64,000 nt of DNA from assembly GCA_905372355.1 (NCBI GenBank), contig CAJPOT010000002.1, positions 124,001 to 188,000 on the forward strand. Direction: 5' to 3'. The notes beneath the pieces are model-generated. The model did not search any database and was not told where the DNA came from. It was given only the letters and a program-made list of their open reading frames with translations. Within the stretch, counting starts at the first letter, position 1. Every line of letters begins with the position of its first letter. The stretch comes from an uncultured Selenomonas sp. (GTDB lineage Bacteria; Bacillota; Negativicutes; Selenomonadales; Selenomonadaceae). A program made the translations under genes and the position numbers. This document shows, in pieces, positions 1 to 7,981 of this stretch.

Positions 1-857
1 ATACCATTCGTCGCATCGGCGAGATCGAAGAGCAGCAGCTTCGTGTTCGTCTTGAACTCCCGTGAGCTGACGCGCCCGATCGTACCTGTCAGGATGACGT
101 TCTTCATCTCGCCGTCAGTGTCGTCGATGGAAATCGCTTCGCCCGTAAACCTCTTGCCAAAAATCAAGTCTGCGCCATGCCCCGCCGTCCGCGTCATGGG
201 CGCTGACCGATGCGCAGAAGCCGCAGCCGCTTTTTTCGGCTGCGCCGCAGAAGGCGCCGCGGCAGACGCTTCTTTCTTCTGCCGCAGATTTTCCTCATAG
301 ACGCGATCCATCATGAGGTCGCCATCCTCTTCCAGGATGTCGTATTCCTCGTCAAGCGCCTTGTACGAAACGGTGCAGCGAATCGTGAGCATCTTCTCGA
401 TGGCCTTCTGCAGGAGATTCGGCACATCGTGCGCGCGCAGAATCTCGCCCGAAAGCTCGCCCTTGACCTCAAGGAGCAGACTGCTCCCGTCGAAGATGCG
501 CTTTGCATTCTTGAGCAGATGGAGCACCGTCGGATTGCCGTTGGCGGCAACGAGGCAGAGTTCCTTCCATGCGCGCTCAATGGAAGCCTCAATATCGAGA
601 ACGTCCTGATAAAACACAAGATTCTCGATCTGCACCCGCTTCTTGATATATGCGCCCACATAGTCGAGGAGGCTCGTGCGGATGAATTCCTGCGTCTGCA
701 GCAGAATCTCCCAAGAGTTCCCTTTCAGAGAAATCTCCACATGCTTGACGACGGCGGCAAAGAGAATCTTCTGCTCCGCTTGCGTAAGCTCGATGCCCTG
801 CGTGAGTTCACGCAGGATATTTCTTTTTTCCGGAACAATACATAGCTTCTTCTGCAT
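1..857 (-). CDS. polC: DNA polymerase III PolC, N-terminal part (cut by window edge)
   Basis: Gram-positive-type replicative DNA polymerase; only the first 285 or so codons are present and the gene runs off the left edge. I translated the minus strand directly. The protein begins MQKKLCIVPEK and has the helical N-terminal PolC domain. An Ala/Lys-rich linker follows (about residues 205-235, AAAPSAAQPKKAAAASA), then the start of the OB-fold (LIFGKRFTGEAISIDD, later RVSSREFKTNTKLLLFDLAD), typical of PolC upstream of its PHP and exonuclease domains. Two ATGs lie in tandem (860 and 857). The GAGG upstream is better spaced for 857. The next gene upstream, a lytic transglycosylase, ends 10-12 bases away, so the two are probably cotranscribed. 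PolC is a Firmicute-type marker. Confidence 0.9.
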   Translation of the reverse strand, partial: MQKKLCIVPEKRNILRELTQGIELTQAEQKILFAAVVKHVEISLKGNSWEILLQTQEFIRTSLLDYVGAYIKKRVQIENLVFYQDVLDIEASIERAWKELCLVAANGNPTVLHLLKNAKRIFDGSSLLLEVKGELSGEILRAHDVPNLLQKAIEKMLTIRCTVSYKALDEEYDILEEDGDLMMDRVYEENLRQKKEASAAAPSAAQPKKAAAASAHRSAPMTRTAGHGADLIFGKRFTGEAISIDDTDGEMKNVILTGTIGRVSSREFKTNTKLLLFDLADATNG

Positions 858-869
858 CATACGCCTCGC

Positions 870-1499
870 TCAATCTTCCTTGTCGCCGTAAAGCTCCAAA
901 TACTTCTGCCTGTTCTTCAGAACACTCATCACATAGGCGCGCGTTTCCTCATAAGGTATGGCGGAAACCTCACGAAAATCCATGCCCCAATGATTTTCTT
1001 CCATCCAATCGTGCACATTGCCGCGTCCGGCATTGTACGCTGCCAGAGCCAGCACGTCGTTGCCCTCGAACTCCTTTTCCAGCGAAGCGATGTACCATGT
1101 GCCGTACTCGATATTCTTCTGCGGTTCATGCAGTTCGCCCGGATTATACTCCTGATCGTCAATTTGCTCGGAAATCCACAGCGCCGTTTCCGGCATCAGC
1201 TGCATCAGGCCGACGGCGCCGCGATGAGATTTCGCCCCGCTTTGAAACTTGCTCTCCGACAAGATCATGCCCGCCACGAGAGAACTGTCCACCTTGTACT
1301 TTGCAGCGTAATGCTCGACAACCGAGCGATATGGATAGGGGTAGATGTACTGACGCTGCATGGATTCCGACTGCATGGCGAAAAAAAAGGAAAACGCCAT
1401 GCACAGGATGACAACGCCAAGGAAGAAAGCGGCAAAGCGACGATTCGTCTCCTGCCGTCTCTGCCTGACGCGCCTGTGAAAATCATTGCCCTCCGCCAT
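870..1499 (-). CDS. Membrane-anchored lytic murein transglycosylase (SLT family)
   Basis: Predicted to cleave the MurNAc-GlcNAc bond of peptidoglycan with formation of 1,6-anhydro ends. The 209-residue protein has a basic N-terminus, one membrane segment (about residues 22-42, FAAFFLGVVILCMAF) and a compact Slt70-type domain. The catalytic Glu is in GMILSESKF (about residue 82), followed by GAVGLMQLMPETA and the AAYNAGRGNV motif. The start chosen is the ATG after a good AGAGGGAG site; an in-frame ATG at 1556 would add 19 residues inside the preceding gene. It lies 32 bases downstream of the mutM-coaE stop, in the same operon as polA and polC. The anchor suggests it acts at the outer face of the cytoplasmic membrane. 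Confidence 0.88.
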   Translation of the reverse strand: MAEGNDFHRRVRQRRQETNRRFAAFFLGVVILCMAFSFFFAMQSESMQRQYIYPYPYRSVVEHYAAKYKVDSSLVAGMILSESKFQSGAKSHRGAVGLMQLMPETALWISEQIDDQEYNPGELHEPQKNIEYGTWYIASLEKEFEGNDVLALAAYNAGRGNVHDWMEENHWGMDFREVSAIPYEETRAYVMSVLKNRQKYLELYGDKED

Positions 1500-1531
1500 G
1501 CAAGCTCCCTCTTCCCTCTGTGCGGCGCATC

Positions 1532-2965
1532 TCAAAGCGCCGACAGCCTTTCCCATGCCGCCGCTGTCTGCGCAGCCGTCTCTTGCAACGTGCCATCGTT
1601 CTCGATGATGCAGTCGGCACGCTGCCTCTTCTCCTCCAGAGGAAACTGCGAGCGAATCCTTGCCGCCGCTTCCTCCTCAGTATAGCCGTTGCGCTTCATC
1701 AGACGCGCCAGCTGCGTCTCCTTCGACACAGAGACGAGCCAGATGGAATCTGCCATGCGATTCCAACCCGCCTCAAAGAGCAGCGGCACATCGAGAAAGA
1801 TGATTTTCGCGCCCTTTTTCTCAAGAGCGGCAATCTTTTTCCTCACGCTTGCGGCAATCAACGGATGCGCCGCCCCATCGATCCAGCGCCGCTCCTCGGG
1901 ATTGGAAAACACTCGCGCCGCAATCTTTTCACGGCAAAGACTGCCGTCCTCAGCCAAGATCTCTTCACCGAAATGCTCGCGATAGGCATCCCAAAGAGGT
2001 TTGTGCGGCTTCGCCAGATCATGCGCGATCTTATCGGTATCAATGACGTGTGCGCCAAGCTTCATGAGCTGGCGGCTGACCGTGCTCTTGCCGCTCGCGA
2101 TGACGCCGGTCAAGCCGATCAATCTCAGCTTGCCGTCGCGCAGCGGCTGACAATGCGGGCAGAAGCGCGTGCCGCGCCCGCCCACACGAATCTTCTCGAT
2201 CTTTGTGCCGCAGACGAGGCACGGCTCTCCTTCCCGATGATAGACGCGCAGCTTTTGCTGATGGAAGCCCGACTTGCCCTCGCCATCCACATAGTCGCGA
2301 AACGTCGTGCCGCCGTCTTCGATGCCTTCAGCAATGACCTTCGTGATCGCCTGCCAAAGACGGAACGCCTCGTCGTGATTCAGCGTATGCGCTCTTCGCA
2401 GAGGATGGACGCCTGCAAAGAACAAGGCTTCATCGACATAGATATTGCCAAGGCCCGCCACCTTGCCCTGATCGAGCAAAAAGCTCTTGATGCGCTGACC
2501 GCTCTTTTGCATGGCGTCATATAAATACGATGCATCAAATTCCTCGGTCAAAGGCTCCGGGCCCATGCAGGCAAATGCAGGAAATGCTTTCCTTTCCTGC
2601 GGCTGCAGCAGATGGATCTCGCCAAACGTCCGAACATCTTCAAAAAAGAGACAGCTTCCATCGTCCAGATGAAATATAGCTCGCACATGTTTGCTGGGCG
2701 GCGTGTCGGCATCGCGCCGATAAAAGCGTCCCGTCATGCGCAGATGGAGCAGCAAGGTTTCCCCGCTCTCCAGAAGCAGCATCAGATACTTGCCGCGCCG
2801 CTCCAAGCGAAGGATTCGCCGCCCGCGCACACGCGAGCGGAACTCCTCAACCTCTGGGAATCTTATCGTTCGCGGCAGAAGCGCATCGACCTCCGTGATG
2901 CGCCGTCCCACCGCAACTTTTTCCAAAGAACGCCGTATGGTTTCAACTTCGGGAAGTTCCGGCAT
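1532..2965 (-). CDS. mutM-coaE: Fused formamidopyrimidine-DNA glycosylase / dephospho-CoA kinase
   Basis: One 477-codon frame carries two complete enzymes. Residues 1-275 are MutM/Fpg: the N-terminal MPELPEVE with the catalytic Pro and Glu, Lys59 in RRGKYLMLLL, and the C-terminal zinc finger with Cys249, Cys252, Cys269 and Cys272. Residues 280-477 are CoaE: P-loop GVIASGKST (287-295), then DTDKIAHDL, FLDVPLLFEAGW and the terminal helix. MutM excises 8-oxoguanine; CoaE makes the last step of coenzyme A synthesis. No stop, frameshift or Shine-Dalgarno is visible at the junction; the only possible CoaE start is a TTG at residue 282 without a ribosome site. polA lies 13 bases upstream. In Bacillus the order is polA, mutM, coaE as separate genes (recalled), so the fusion probably arose by loss of the mutM stop. 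Confidence 0.92.
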   Translation of the reverse strand: MPELPEVETIRRSLEKVAVGRRITEVDALLPRTIRFPEVEEFRSRVRGRRILRLERRGKYLMLLLESGETLLLHLRMTGRFYRRDADTPPSKHVRAIFHLDDGSCLFFEDVRTFGEIHLLQPQERKAFPAFACMGPEPLTEEFDASYLYDAMQKSGQRIKSFLLDQGKVAGLGNIYVDEALFFAGVHPLRRAHTLNHDEAFRLWQAITKVIAEGIEDGGTTFRDYVDGEGKSGFHQQKLRVYHREGEPCLVCGTKIEKIRVGGRGTRFCPHCQPLRDGKLRLIGLTGVIASGKSTVSRQLMKLGAHVIDTDKIAHDLAKPHKPLWDAYREHFGEEILAEDGSLCREKIAARVFSNPEERRWIDGAAHPLIAASVRKKIAALEKKGAKIIFLDVPLLFEAGWNRMADSIWLVSVSKETQLARLMKRNGYTEEEAAARIRSQFPLEEKRQRADCIIENDGTLQETAAQTAAAWERLSAL

Positions 2966-2978
2966 TCATCTCATCCCC

Positions 2979-5582
2979 TTATTTTGCTGCCGCCCAGTTC
3001 TCACCCGTATGAATATCGACCGAAAGCGGCACGGAAAGCTGCACGACATTTTCCATGGCATTGCGCACAAGGTCTGCAACCTGCTCTTTTTCGTTCTGTA
3101 TGATTTCGAGCACAAGCTCATCGTGCACCTGCAGCAAGATGCGGCTCTTGAATCCGCCTTCTTGGAGTGCGCGGTGCGTCTTGATCATCGCGAGCTTGAT
3201 GATGTCGGCAGCTGAGCCTTGAATCGGCGTGTTCATCGCCATGCGCTCCGCCAGCGTCCGCTGGTTGTAATTGGAGCTTTTGATGGCGGGCAGGTCGCGC
3301 CGCCTGCCGAAAATCGTCGTGACGAAGCCGTCGCTGTGCGCCTTTTCCACAACCCCATCGATAAAACGCTTAACGCCGCTGCACTTTTCAAAGTAACTCG
3401 CAATATAGTCGGCAGCCTCCTGCCGCGAGATATGGAGATCTTTGGAAAGTCCATAGTCGCTGATGCCGTAGACGATGCCGAAGTTCACGGCCTTCGCCTT
3501 GCGGCGCAAATCCGGCGTGACCGCTTCCATCGGCACACCGAAGACCTCGGACGCCGTTCGCGCGTGAATGTCCTGCCCGTGCCGGAACGCTTCCAAGAAA
3601 TTCTTGTCCTCAGAAAGATGCGCGAGGATGCGCAGCTCGATCTGCGAGTAATCGGCGGACATCAGAGCATCGTAACCGTCGCTCGGTTCAAAGAGCGCAC
3701 GAATCTGCCGTCCCTCGTCTGTACGCACGGGAATGTTCTGCAGATTCGGCTCTGAGCTGCTCAGGCGCCCCGTCGCCGTGACCGTCTGATTGAAGCGCGT
3801 ATGGATGCGCTTCGTGCGCGGAGAAATCAAGCCTTCCATGCTGTCAAGATACGTCGACTGCAGCTTCGTCCAGAAGCGGTACGAAAGGATCTTTTCCAGA
3901 ATCGGATGGTCGAAGCGCATGGCTTCAAGCACCTCGGCATTCGTCGAATACCCTGTCTTCGTCTTCTTCGTTCCCATGGGCGGCTGCAGGTCAAGACGCT
4001 CAAACAGGACGGCAGACAGCTGCTTGGGCGAATTGATGTTGAACTCGCCCTTCGCCAAATCATAAATCTCCGCTGTCAAGTGGGCAATGTGGGTGGAAAT
4101 CTCTCGGGATTTTTCATGCAAGGCCGCCCGATCGACATAGATGCCTGCCTGCTCCATCGCGGCGAGCACCTCCACGAGCGGAAACTCCATCGTCTCATAG
4201 AGCGAAAGAAGCTGCTGCTCTTCCAAACGCTTCTTCAGCACAGGATAGAGCTTTTCTAGCAGCACCGCGCACCATGCCGCTCCCACAGCTCCTTCCCGTG
4301 CAGCTTCCGCAGCGTTCACGGAAGGAAGATATATAGCTGCGAGACTTGCCATATCGTATTGCGAAGCGGCAGGAGCCAGCAAATATGCAGCAAGAGAAAC
4401 ATCGAAACAAGGAGCGAAGTCCATGCCGCAATGAAGGAACGGCTTGTATTCATGGACAATCTTCTGAATGTCCTCTTTTTCGAATAACGACGAGAAACAG
4501 GCCAATTCCGCCGCTTCAGCGAGCAGAACCTCGCCCCCCGCGCATAAGACGAGATGCCGCGCCTTCATGTCAGGAACCTTTCCCTCGAAGCAGGCGGCAA
4601 TCGAAAAGAAGCCTTGTTCTTCCGCTTTTTCTGCAAAGGCCTTTTTGGCCGCTTCATCATCCATCGTACGCAGGGAAAGCTCCGGCGCAGTTTCTTCCCG
4701 CACTCCGTTTGCCGCAGCGAAAGAGGCGAACGCGGTCGCCAAAGATTTCATCTCGTACCGTTGGAAAAAAGCCTGCAATTCATCTCTCTTAGGTTTCATC
4801 GCATACGAATCGGGGGCAAATTCCAAAGGCATGTCGCAGCGAATCGTCGCCAAGTCTTTGGACAGAAAGGCCTTTTCCCTATTTGATATGAGATTTTCTT
4901 TGAGCTTCTTGCCCGAGATTTCCGCCAAGCGTTCGTAGACGCCTTCCAAGGAGCCGCAGTCGATGAGGAGTTTCTTCGCCGTCTTCGGGCCGATGCCCGG
5001 AACGCCCGGGATGTTGTCAGAAGCGTCCCCCATCAAGCCCTTCATATCAATGAGTCCCCTTGGAGGGAAGCCGTATTCTTCCAAGAACAGCTTCTCATCG
5101 TAAAGCAAAAGATCCGTCATACCCTTGCGCGTAAATAGCACGCGGATATTTTCCCGCACGAGCTGCAAGGCGTCGCGGTCGCCCGTCACGACGAGGACGT
5201 CCACGTCTTCCCTCGCCGCTTTCACGGCGAGCGTCCCCAAGATATCGTCAGCTTCATAACCCGCTTCTTCGATCAACGGCACGCCCAACACGGCAAGGAA
5301 TTCGTGCAGCATGGGAATCTGGCTTGAAAGCTCGGGCGGCGTAGGCTTGCGCGTCCCTTTGTACGCCGCAAACATCTCATTGCGGAAGGTCTTCTTCCCC
5401 TTGTCAAAAGCGACGGCAAGATAGTCAGGCGCATATTCGTTCAGCAGCTTCTGCAGCATATTCGCAAAGCCGTATACCGCATTCGTATACGCGCCGTCCG
5501 CCGTCTGCAAAAGCGGCAGCGCATAAAATGCACGGTAAAGAAGACTGCTGCCGTCGACAAGGATAAATCGTTTGCTCAACAA
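2979..5582 (-). CDS. polA: DNA polymerase I
   Basis: 867 residues. The N-terminal 5'-3' exonuclease (FEN) domain begins LVDGSSLLYRAFYALP and has the helix-hairpin-helix GIGPKTAKKLL near residue 195. The C-terminal polymerase domain shows motif A (SADYSQIELRILAHL), motif B (RRKAKAVNFGIVYGIS) and motif C (QVHDELVLE). The middle 3'-5' exonuclease domain (about 300-450) is present as a fold, but its first metal motif (DxE) is replaced by FFSIAA, so proofreading is predicted to be lost, as in Bacillus PolA. Translation starts at a TTG preceded by GAGGTGA at 6 bases; the second codon is also TTG. It functions in Okazaki fragment processing and repair and heads the polA, mutM-coaE, SLT, polC run. 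Confidence 0.95.
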   Translation of the reverse strand: MLSKRFILVDGSSLLYRAFYALPLLQTADGAYTNAVYGFANMLQKLLNEYAPDYLAVAFDKGKKTFRNEMFAAYKGTRKPTPPELSSQIPMLHEFLAVLGVPLIEEAGYEADDILGTLAVKAAREDVDVLVVTGDRDALQLVRENIRVLFTRKGMTDLLLYDEKLFLEEYGFPPRGLIDMKGLMGDASDNIPGVPGIGPKTAKKLLIDCGSLEGVYERLAEISGKKLKENLISNREKAFLSKDLATIRCDMPLEFAPDSYAMKPKRDELQAFFQRYEMKSLATAFASFAAANGVREETAPELSLRTMDDEAAKKAFAEKAEEQGFFSIAACFEGKVPDMKARHLVLCAGGEVLLAEAAELACFSSLFEKEDIQKIVHEYKPFLHCGMDFAPCFDVSLAAYLLAPAASQYDMASLAAIYLPSVNAAEAAREGAVGAAWCAVLLEKLYPVLKKRLEEQQLLSLYETMEFPLVEVLAAMEQAGIYVDRAALHEKSREISTHIAHLTAEIYDLAKGEFNINSPKQLSAVLFERLDLQPPMGTKKTKTGYSTNAEVLEAMRFDHPILEKILSYRFWTKLQSTYLDSMEGLISPRTKRIHTRFNQTVTATGRLSSSEPNLQNIPVRTDEGRQIRALFEPSDGYDALMSADYSQIELRILAHLSEDKNFLEAFRHGQDIHARTASEVFGVPMEAVTPDLRRKAKAVNFGIVYGISDYGLSKDLHISRQEAADYIASYFEKCSGVKRFIDGVVEKAHSDGFVTTIFGRRRDLPAIKSSNYNQRTLAERMAMNTPIQGSAADIIKLAMIKTHRALQEGGFKSRILLQVHDELVLEIIQNEKEQVADLVRNAMENVVQLSVPLSVDIHTGENWAAAK

Positions 5583-5638
5583 TGCTCACCTCATTGCAAA
5601 TCGCGGCGGATTTTTTCGATGGCTTCTCGAATAGGGAG

Positions 5639-6898
5639 TCATTTTTTTGCAGAATCCATCGCATCCGCCTGTCCTTCGCGATAGATTCGCGTCGTTCTCG
5701 CCGCGACAGGACGGCGATCCTGCATCTTAGCGCTTTCCACCGTTTCCTCGCCGCTCTTTGCCGTGCTCTTTTCTGCACCGCTCTTCATCGGCTCGCTCTC
5801 AACGCTGTCCTTCGTCTCGACGGCTTCCTCCTTCGTCGAAGCGGCGGGCGTCTCCTTTATAGATGTCAGCTCGTAGACGCCGCGTTTGCTCAAACCGCCC
5901 TGCAAATGAAACAATACGCCTGCATCTTCCGCGTTGAAGAAGAGCGACCCTTTCTTTTCGTAGCCGATCGCCTTGCCGTACTTCGTCCCCAACGTGGCAG
6001 ACTTGGAATCCCATGTCACAAGCACCTTGAGCTGTTCGGCAATCTTATCGGCCGGAAGATATACGATGTCGTCCTTGATCAGAGCTTTGTCGCTCATCGG
6101 CTTTCCGTTGACGGACAGATTGTATACCCTGGCGACGTATGTGGGCTGACCATCAGACAGTTCGATCTTCCGCTCGATTTCCTCGTCGGATTCAAATTTA
6201 TCCACGCCGTAGCCTGCAAGCCACTTCGCTACTGTCTCGACATCGAGCGGCTGATAGCCGTAGCCGTCGGGATAGATATAGTAGACGATCATGTTGTCCT
6301 TGATCTTGTCAATGACAATGCGCTGATACATGATTTCCACAGGCGTGCCAACGCTCGCATAATCATAGACCTCCTCGACATCGGCCTCCTTCATGCGGAT
6401 GCAGCCATTGGAGACGTAGCTGCCGATGGATTCGGGATGATTCGTGCCGTGGATGCCGTAGTTTCCCCAGACTTGCATCCAACGATAGCCGAGAGGATTG
6501 CTCTCCCCCGAAGGGATCGTGTTCCCTGAATCGCCGGGATCAACCCAAGTAGGATTTTCCTCCTTTGTCAAGACGGAAAAATAACCGACGGGCGTCGGCG
6601 TAGAAAGCTTTCCCAATCCCACGGGATAAAGTCGAATCTTTTCATTGTTCTTGTAAACGCCCAGGGAGCGTGCGGCCACATTGATGACGATCTTGTAGGG
6701 ATCTTCCGTCTTTTCGGCAGCGGTGGATTTGACTTCCGACGTATGCACTTTCTCAGGCTCCGGACTTTCCGCCGAAATATCCTTGACCCATGCGCCGTAG
6801 GAGGAGCCTTGCTCCTTTTCCGTAGCCCCTGCCCATCCGGACACGCCGGCAAACATCGAAAGACAGACAAAAAAAGCCGCGATTTGCTTAAACATCAT
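5639..6898 (-). CDS. Secreted L,D-transpeptidase (YkuD family)
   Basis: Predicted to form 3-3 peptidoglycan cross-links or to anchor proteins to the wall. The 419-residue protein starts MMFKQIAAFFVCLSMFAGVSG, a signal peptide. The YkuD domain (about residues 55-195) holds the catalytic signature HGTNHPESIGSYVSNGCIRM with its His and Cys. A second region of about 115 residues resembles a copper-amine-oxidase/peptidoglycan-associated fold (VYLPADKIAEQL). The last 75 residues are a low-complexity acidic/basic tail. The start at 6898 follows AAAAGGA; an upstream in-frame ATG at 6997 lies before the promoter -10 and is rejected. The gene stands alone with its own promoter, 56 bases before polA. 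Confidence 0.88.
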   Translation of the reverse strand: MMFKQIAAFFVCLSMFAGVSGWAGATEKEQGSSYGAWVKDISAESPEPEKVHTSEVKSTAAEKTEDPYKIVINVAARSLGVYKNNEKIRLYPVGLGKLSTPTPVGYFSVLTKEENPTWVDPGDSGNTIPSGESNPLGYRWMQVWGNYGIHGTNHPESIGSYVSNGCIRMKEADVEEVYDYASVGTPVEIMYQRIVIDKIKDNMIVYYIYPDGYGYQPLDVETVAKWLAGYGVDKFESDEEIERKIELSDGQPTYVARVYNLSVNGKPMSDKALIKDDIVYLPADKIAEQLKVLVTWDSKSATLGTKYGKAIGYEKKGSLFFNAEDAGVLFHLQGGLSKRGVYELTSIKETPAASTKEEAVETKDSVESEPMKSGAEKSTAKSGEETVESAKMQDRRPVAARTTRIYREGQADAMDSAKK

Positions 6899-6943
6899 TG
6901 CATCGTCCTTTTCTTCAAAATTGCTTTCATAAAAGATGCTTTC

Positions 6944-6972
6944 ATTATAGCACAACCGCGCCCTATTTTCAC
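6944..6972 (-). promoter_or_regulatory. Promoter of the L,D-transpeptidase gene
   Basis: On the minus strand GTGAAA and TATAAT are separated by 17 bases. The -10 is perfect and preceded by TG one base upstream (extended -10), which compensates for the weak -35. The -10 lies about 45 bases before the ATG at 6898. Confidence 0.65.
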
Positions 6973-7023
6973 TGCCACTGGAAAAAGCTTTGCACAATAG
7001 CCAATAAATTTATCCTCGGTAAG

Positions 7024-7127
7024 CTACACGCACAAACGTCCACTTTGTGGACATTGTGCGCCGCCCTTACAGAAGCCTGGCCAATCGGTCTGCGCCTGCG
7101 GCTTGACCTCTTGGGGCTTCATGGTAA
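7024..7127 (+). repeat. Dispersed intergenic repeat, family 1, copy 1 (tandem with copy 2)
   Basis: Begins CTACACGCACAAACG and ends TTTCATGGTAA-like (here CTTCATGGTAA). It contains the hairpin core TCCACTTTGTGGACA. It is repeated at a 105-base period as copy 2, and again at 13308-13410 and (inverted) 31305-31408. The shared second half reads CTGCGCC...GGCTTGACCTCTTGG. Confidence 0.9.
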
Positions 7128-7128
7128 C

Positions 7129-7235
7129 CTACACGCACAAACGTCCACTTTGTGGACAAAAGTGCGCCGCCCTTACAGAAAGTTACCCAATCAGTCTGCG
7201 CCCTTTGGGCTTGACTTCTTGGACTTTCATGGTAA
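7129..7235 (+). repeat. Dispersed intergenic repeat, family 1, copy 2
   Basis: Direct tandem partner of copy 1, joined by the shared GGTAAN junction. The core is GTCCACTTTGTGGAC. It carries AAAAG in place of ATTG after the core and a TTAC insertion before CCAATC. It ends TTGGACTTTCATGGTAA, next to the palindrome and promoter of the following gene. Confidence 0.9.
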
Positions 7236-7278
7236 GAAATGATACGACATTTCTTCCGTAAATGGTGTATTATATAAT
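7234..7278 (+). promoter_or_regulatory. Promoter with overlapping palindromic operator candidate
   Basis: A perfect inverted repeat, AAGAAATG-6-CATTTCTT (7234-7255), lies where the -35 would be for a perfect TATAAT at 7273-7278. The -35 itself (TTTCTT) is poor. A transcription factor bound at the palindrome could control the 198-residue gene that starts at 7318. The regulator is unknown. Confidence 0.4.
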
Positions 7279-7317
7279 TTATTGATTAGTTTATCAGTTT
7301 TTACGGAGGTATGAGCA

Positions 7318-7914
7318 ATGAGTGCATTTTTAGGGCCGATTCATTTTCGCATGTATGAGAAAATCCAGTCACAGGAAAAGCTGACGAAGACGATTGCCAA
7401 TCTTGCCATTGAAAAAGGTTGGATGAGTGCAGAAGAGGCGGCCGCTTATGTAAAGGAAGAGTCGCGGCCGCTCGAAACGATCATCGATCTGGCGAACATC
7501 CATGGCTGGCTGCTGGGCAAAATCGAGGATGCCGAATCCCGCTATGCCGCTCTTGTGACGAAGCTTCTGAAGCAGGATGCAGAACGCTTGGAGGACATGA
7601 AGCGAGCCGCCTTCGCCTTCGGGGCTGAAACCGCTGCGGAAGAGTCGCGGCCGAGCGCCTTGTTCAATGCCATGGACAGCCTCATGCTCGACGGCATGCC
7701 GTGCGACGGCGCCTGCATGGTCATAGATTCGTCCGACGAAAGCTTCGCATGGGAACTGCGCCTCGACGTGCACCGCGCTTTTTGGCGGGAAGCCGGCGGC
7801 GACCCGGCCAATTACTTCGCACTGCGCAATGAAGTCGTTGCGGGCTTCCTTTCAAAATCAGACAAGTGCGTCGTGACAGAAGATGGGCACACCTATCGCT
7901 TCTCCGCCAAATAA
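7318..7914 (+). CDS. Conserved-looking hypothetical protein, 198 residues
   Basis: I do not recognise a characterised family. The protein is soluble, with no signal peptide or membrane segment. It begins MSAFLGPIHFRMYEKIQSQE and has a helical N-terminal half (about 10-120, with long amphipathic helices such as YAALVTKLLKQDAERLEDMKRAAF). The C-terminal half is mixed and has a single Cys pair (MPCDGACMV, about residues 129-133), and it ends VTEDGHTYRFSAK. The ATG follows GGAGG with 8-base spacing. An overlapping ATG at 7311 is in another frame and is too close to the ribosome site. The gene is on the strand opposite to nearly everything around it and has its own promoter region. The pattern resembles a redox or metal-sensing accessory protein, but that is a guess. 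Confidence 0.75.
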   Translation: MSAFLGPIHFRMYEKIQSQEKLTKTIANLAIEKGWMSAEEAAAYVKEESRPLETIIDLANIHGWLLGKIEDAESRYAALVTKLLKQDAERLEDMKRAAFAFGAETAAEESRPSALFNAMDSLMLDGMPCDGACMVIDSSDESFAWELRLDVHRAFWREAGGDPANYFALRNEVVAGFLSKSDKCVVTEDGHTYRFSAK

Positions 7915-7920
7915 GTCAGC

Positions 7921-7948
7921 TTTACAATCAATCAAAATGATGTATAAT
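7921..7948 (+). promoter_or_regulatory. Strong promoter before the 69-residue gene
   Basis: TTTACA (7921-7926) and a perfect TATAAT (7943-7948) are separated by 16 bases, close to a sigma-A consensus. It begins 7 bases after the stop of the upstream gene, so the small downstream gene can be transcribed alone. Confidence 0.75.
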
Positions 7949-7981
7949 ATAAGGTATAATTATAGAAAGAGGTGACTTATT

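Larger units (their letters stand above)
6899..7317. other. Gene-free stretch of 419 bases with tandem repeat and divergent promoters
   Basis: This divergent intergenic region holds the L,D-transpeptidase promoter (6944-6972), two tandem copies of a dispersed element (7024-7127 and 7129-7235), a palindrome at 7234-7255, a -10 at 7273-7278 and a Shine-Dalgarno GGAGG at 7305-7309. Frames that run through the repeat are judged non-coding because they lack ribosome sites and the element is intergenic wherever it occurs. Confidence 0.75.

Noticed and set aside
2085..2165. Frameshift or assembly error joining mutM and coaE
   Set aside because: A frameshift would leave the two genes in different frames; here both are in one frame with intact motifs up to the junction. 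An error that replaced a stop codon cannot be fully excluded.
6898..7242. Open frame of 114 codons running through the tandem repeat, with similar peptides at 13277-13459 and 31208-31495
   Set aside because: The resemblance comes from the repeat element itself. No ribosome sites, different starts and ends, and all copies are intergenic. Treated as spurious coding.
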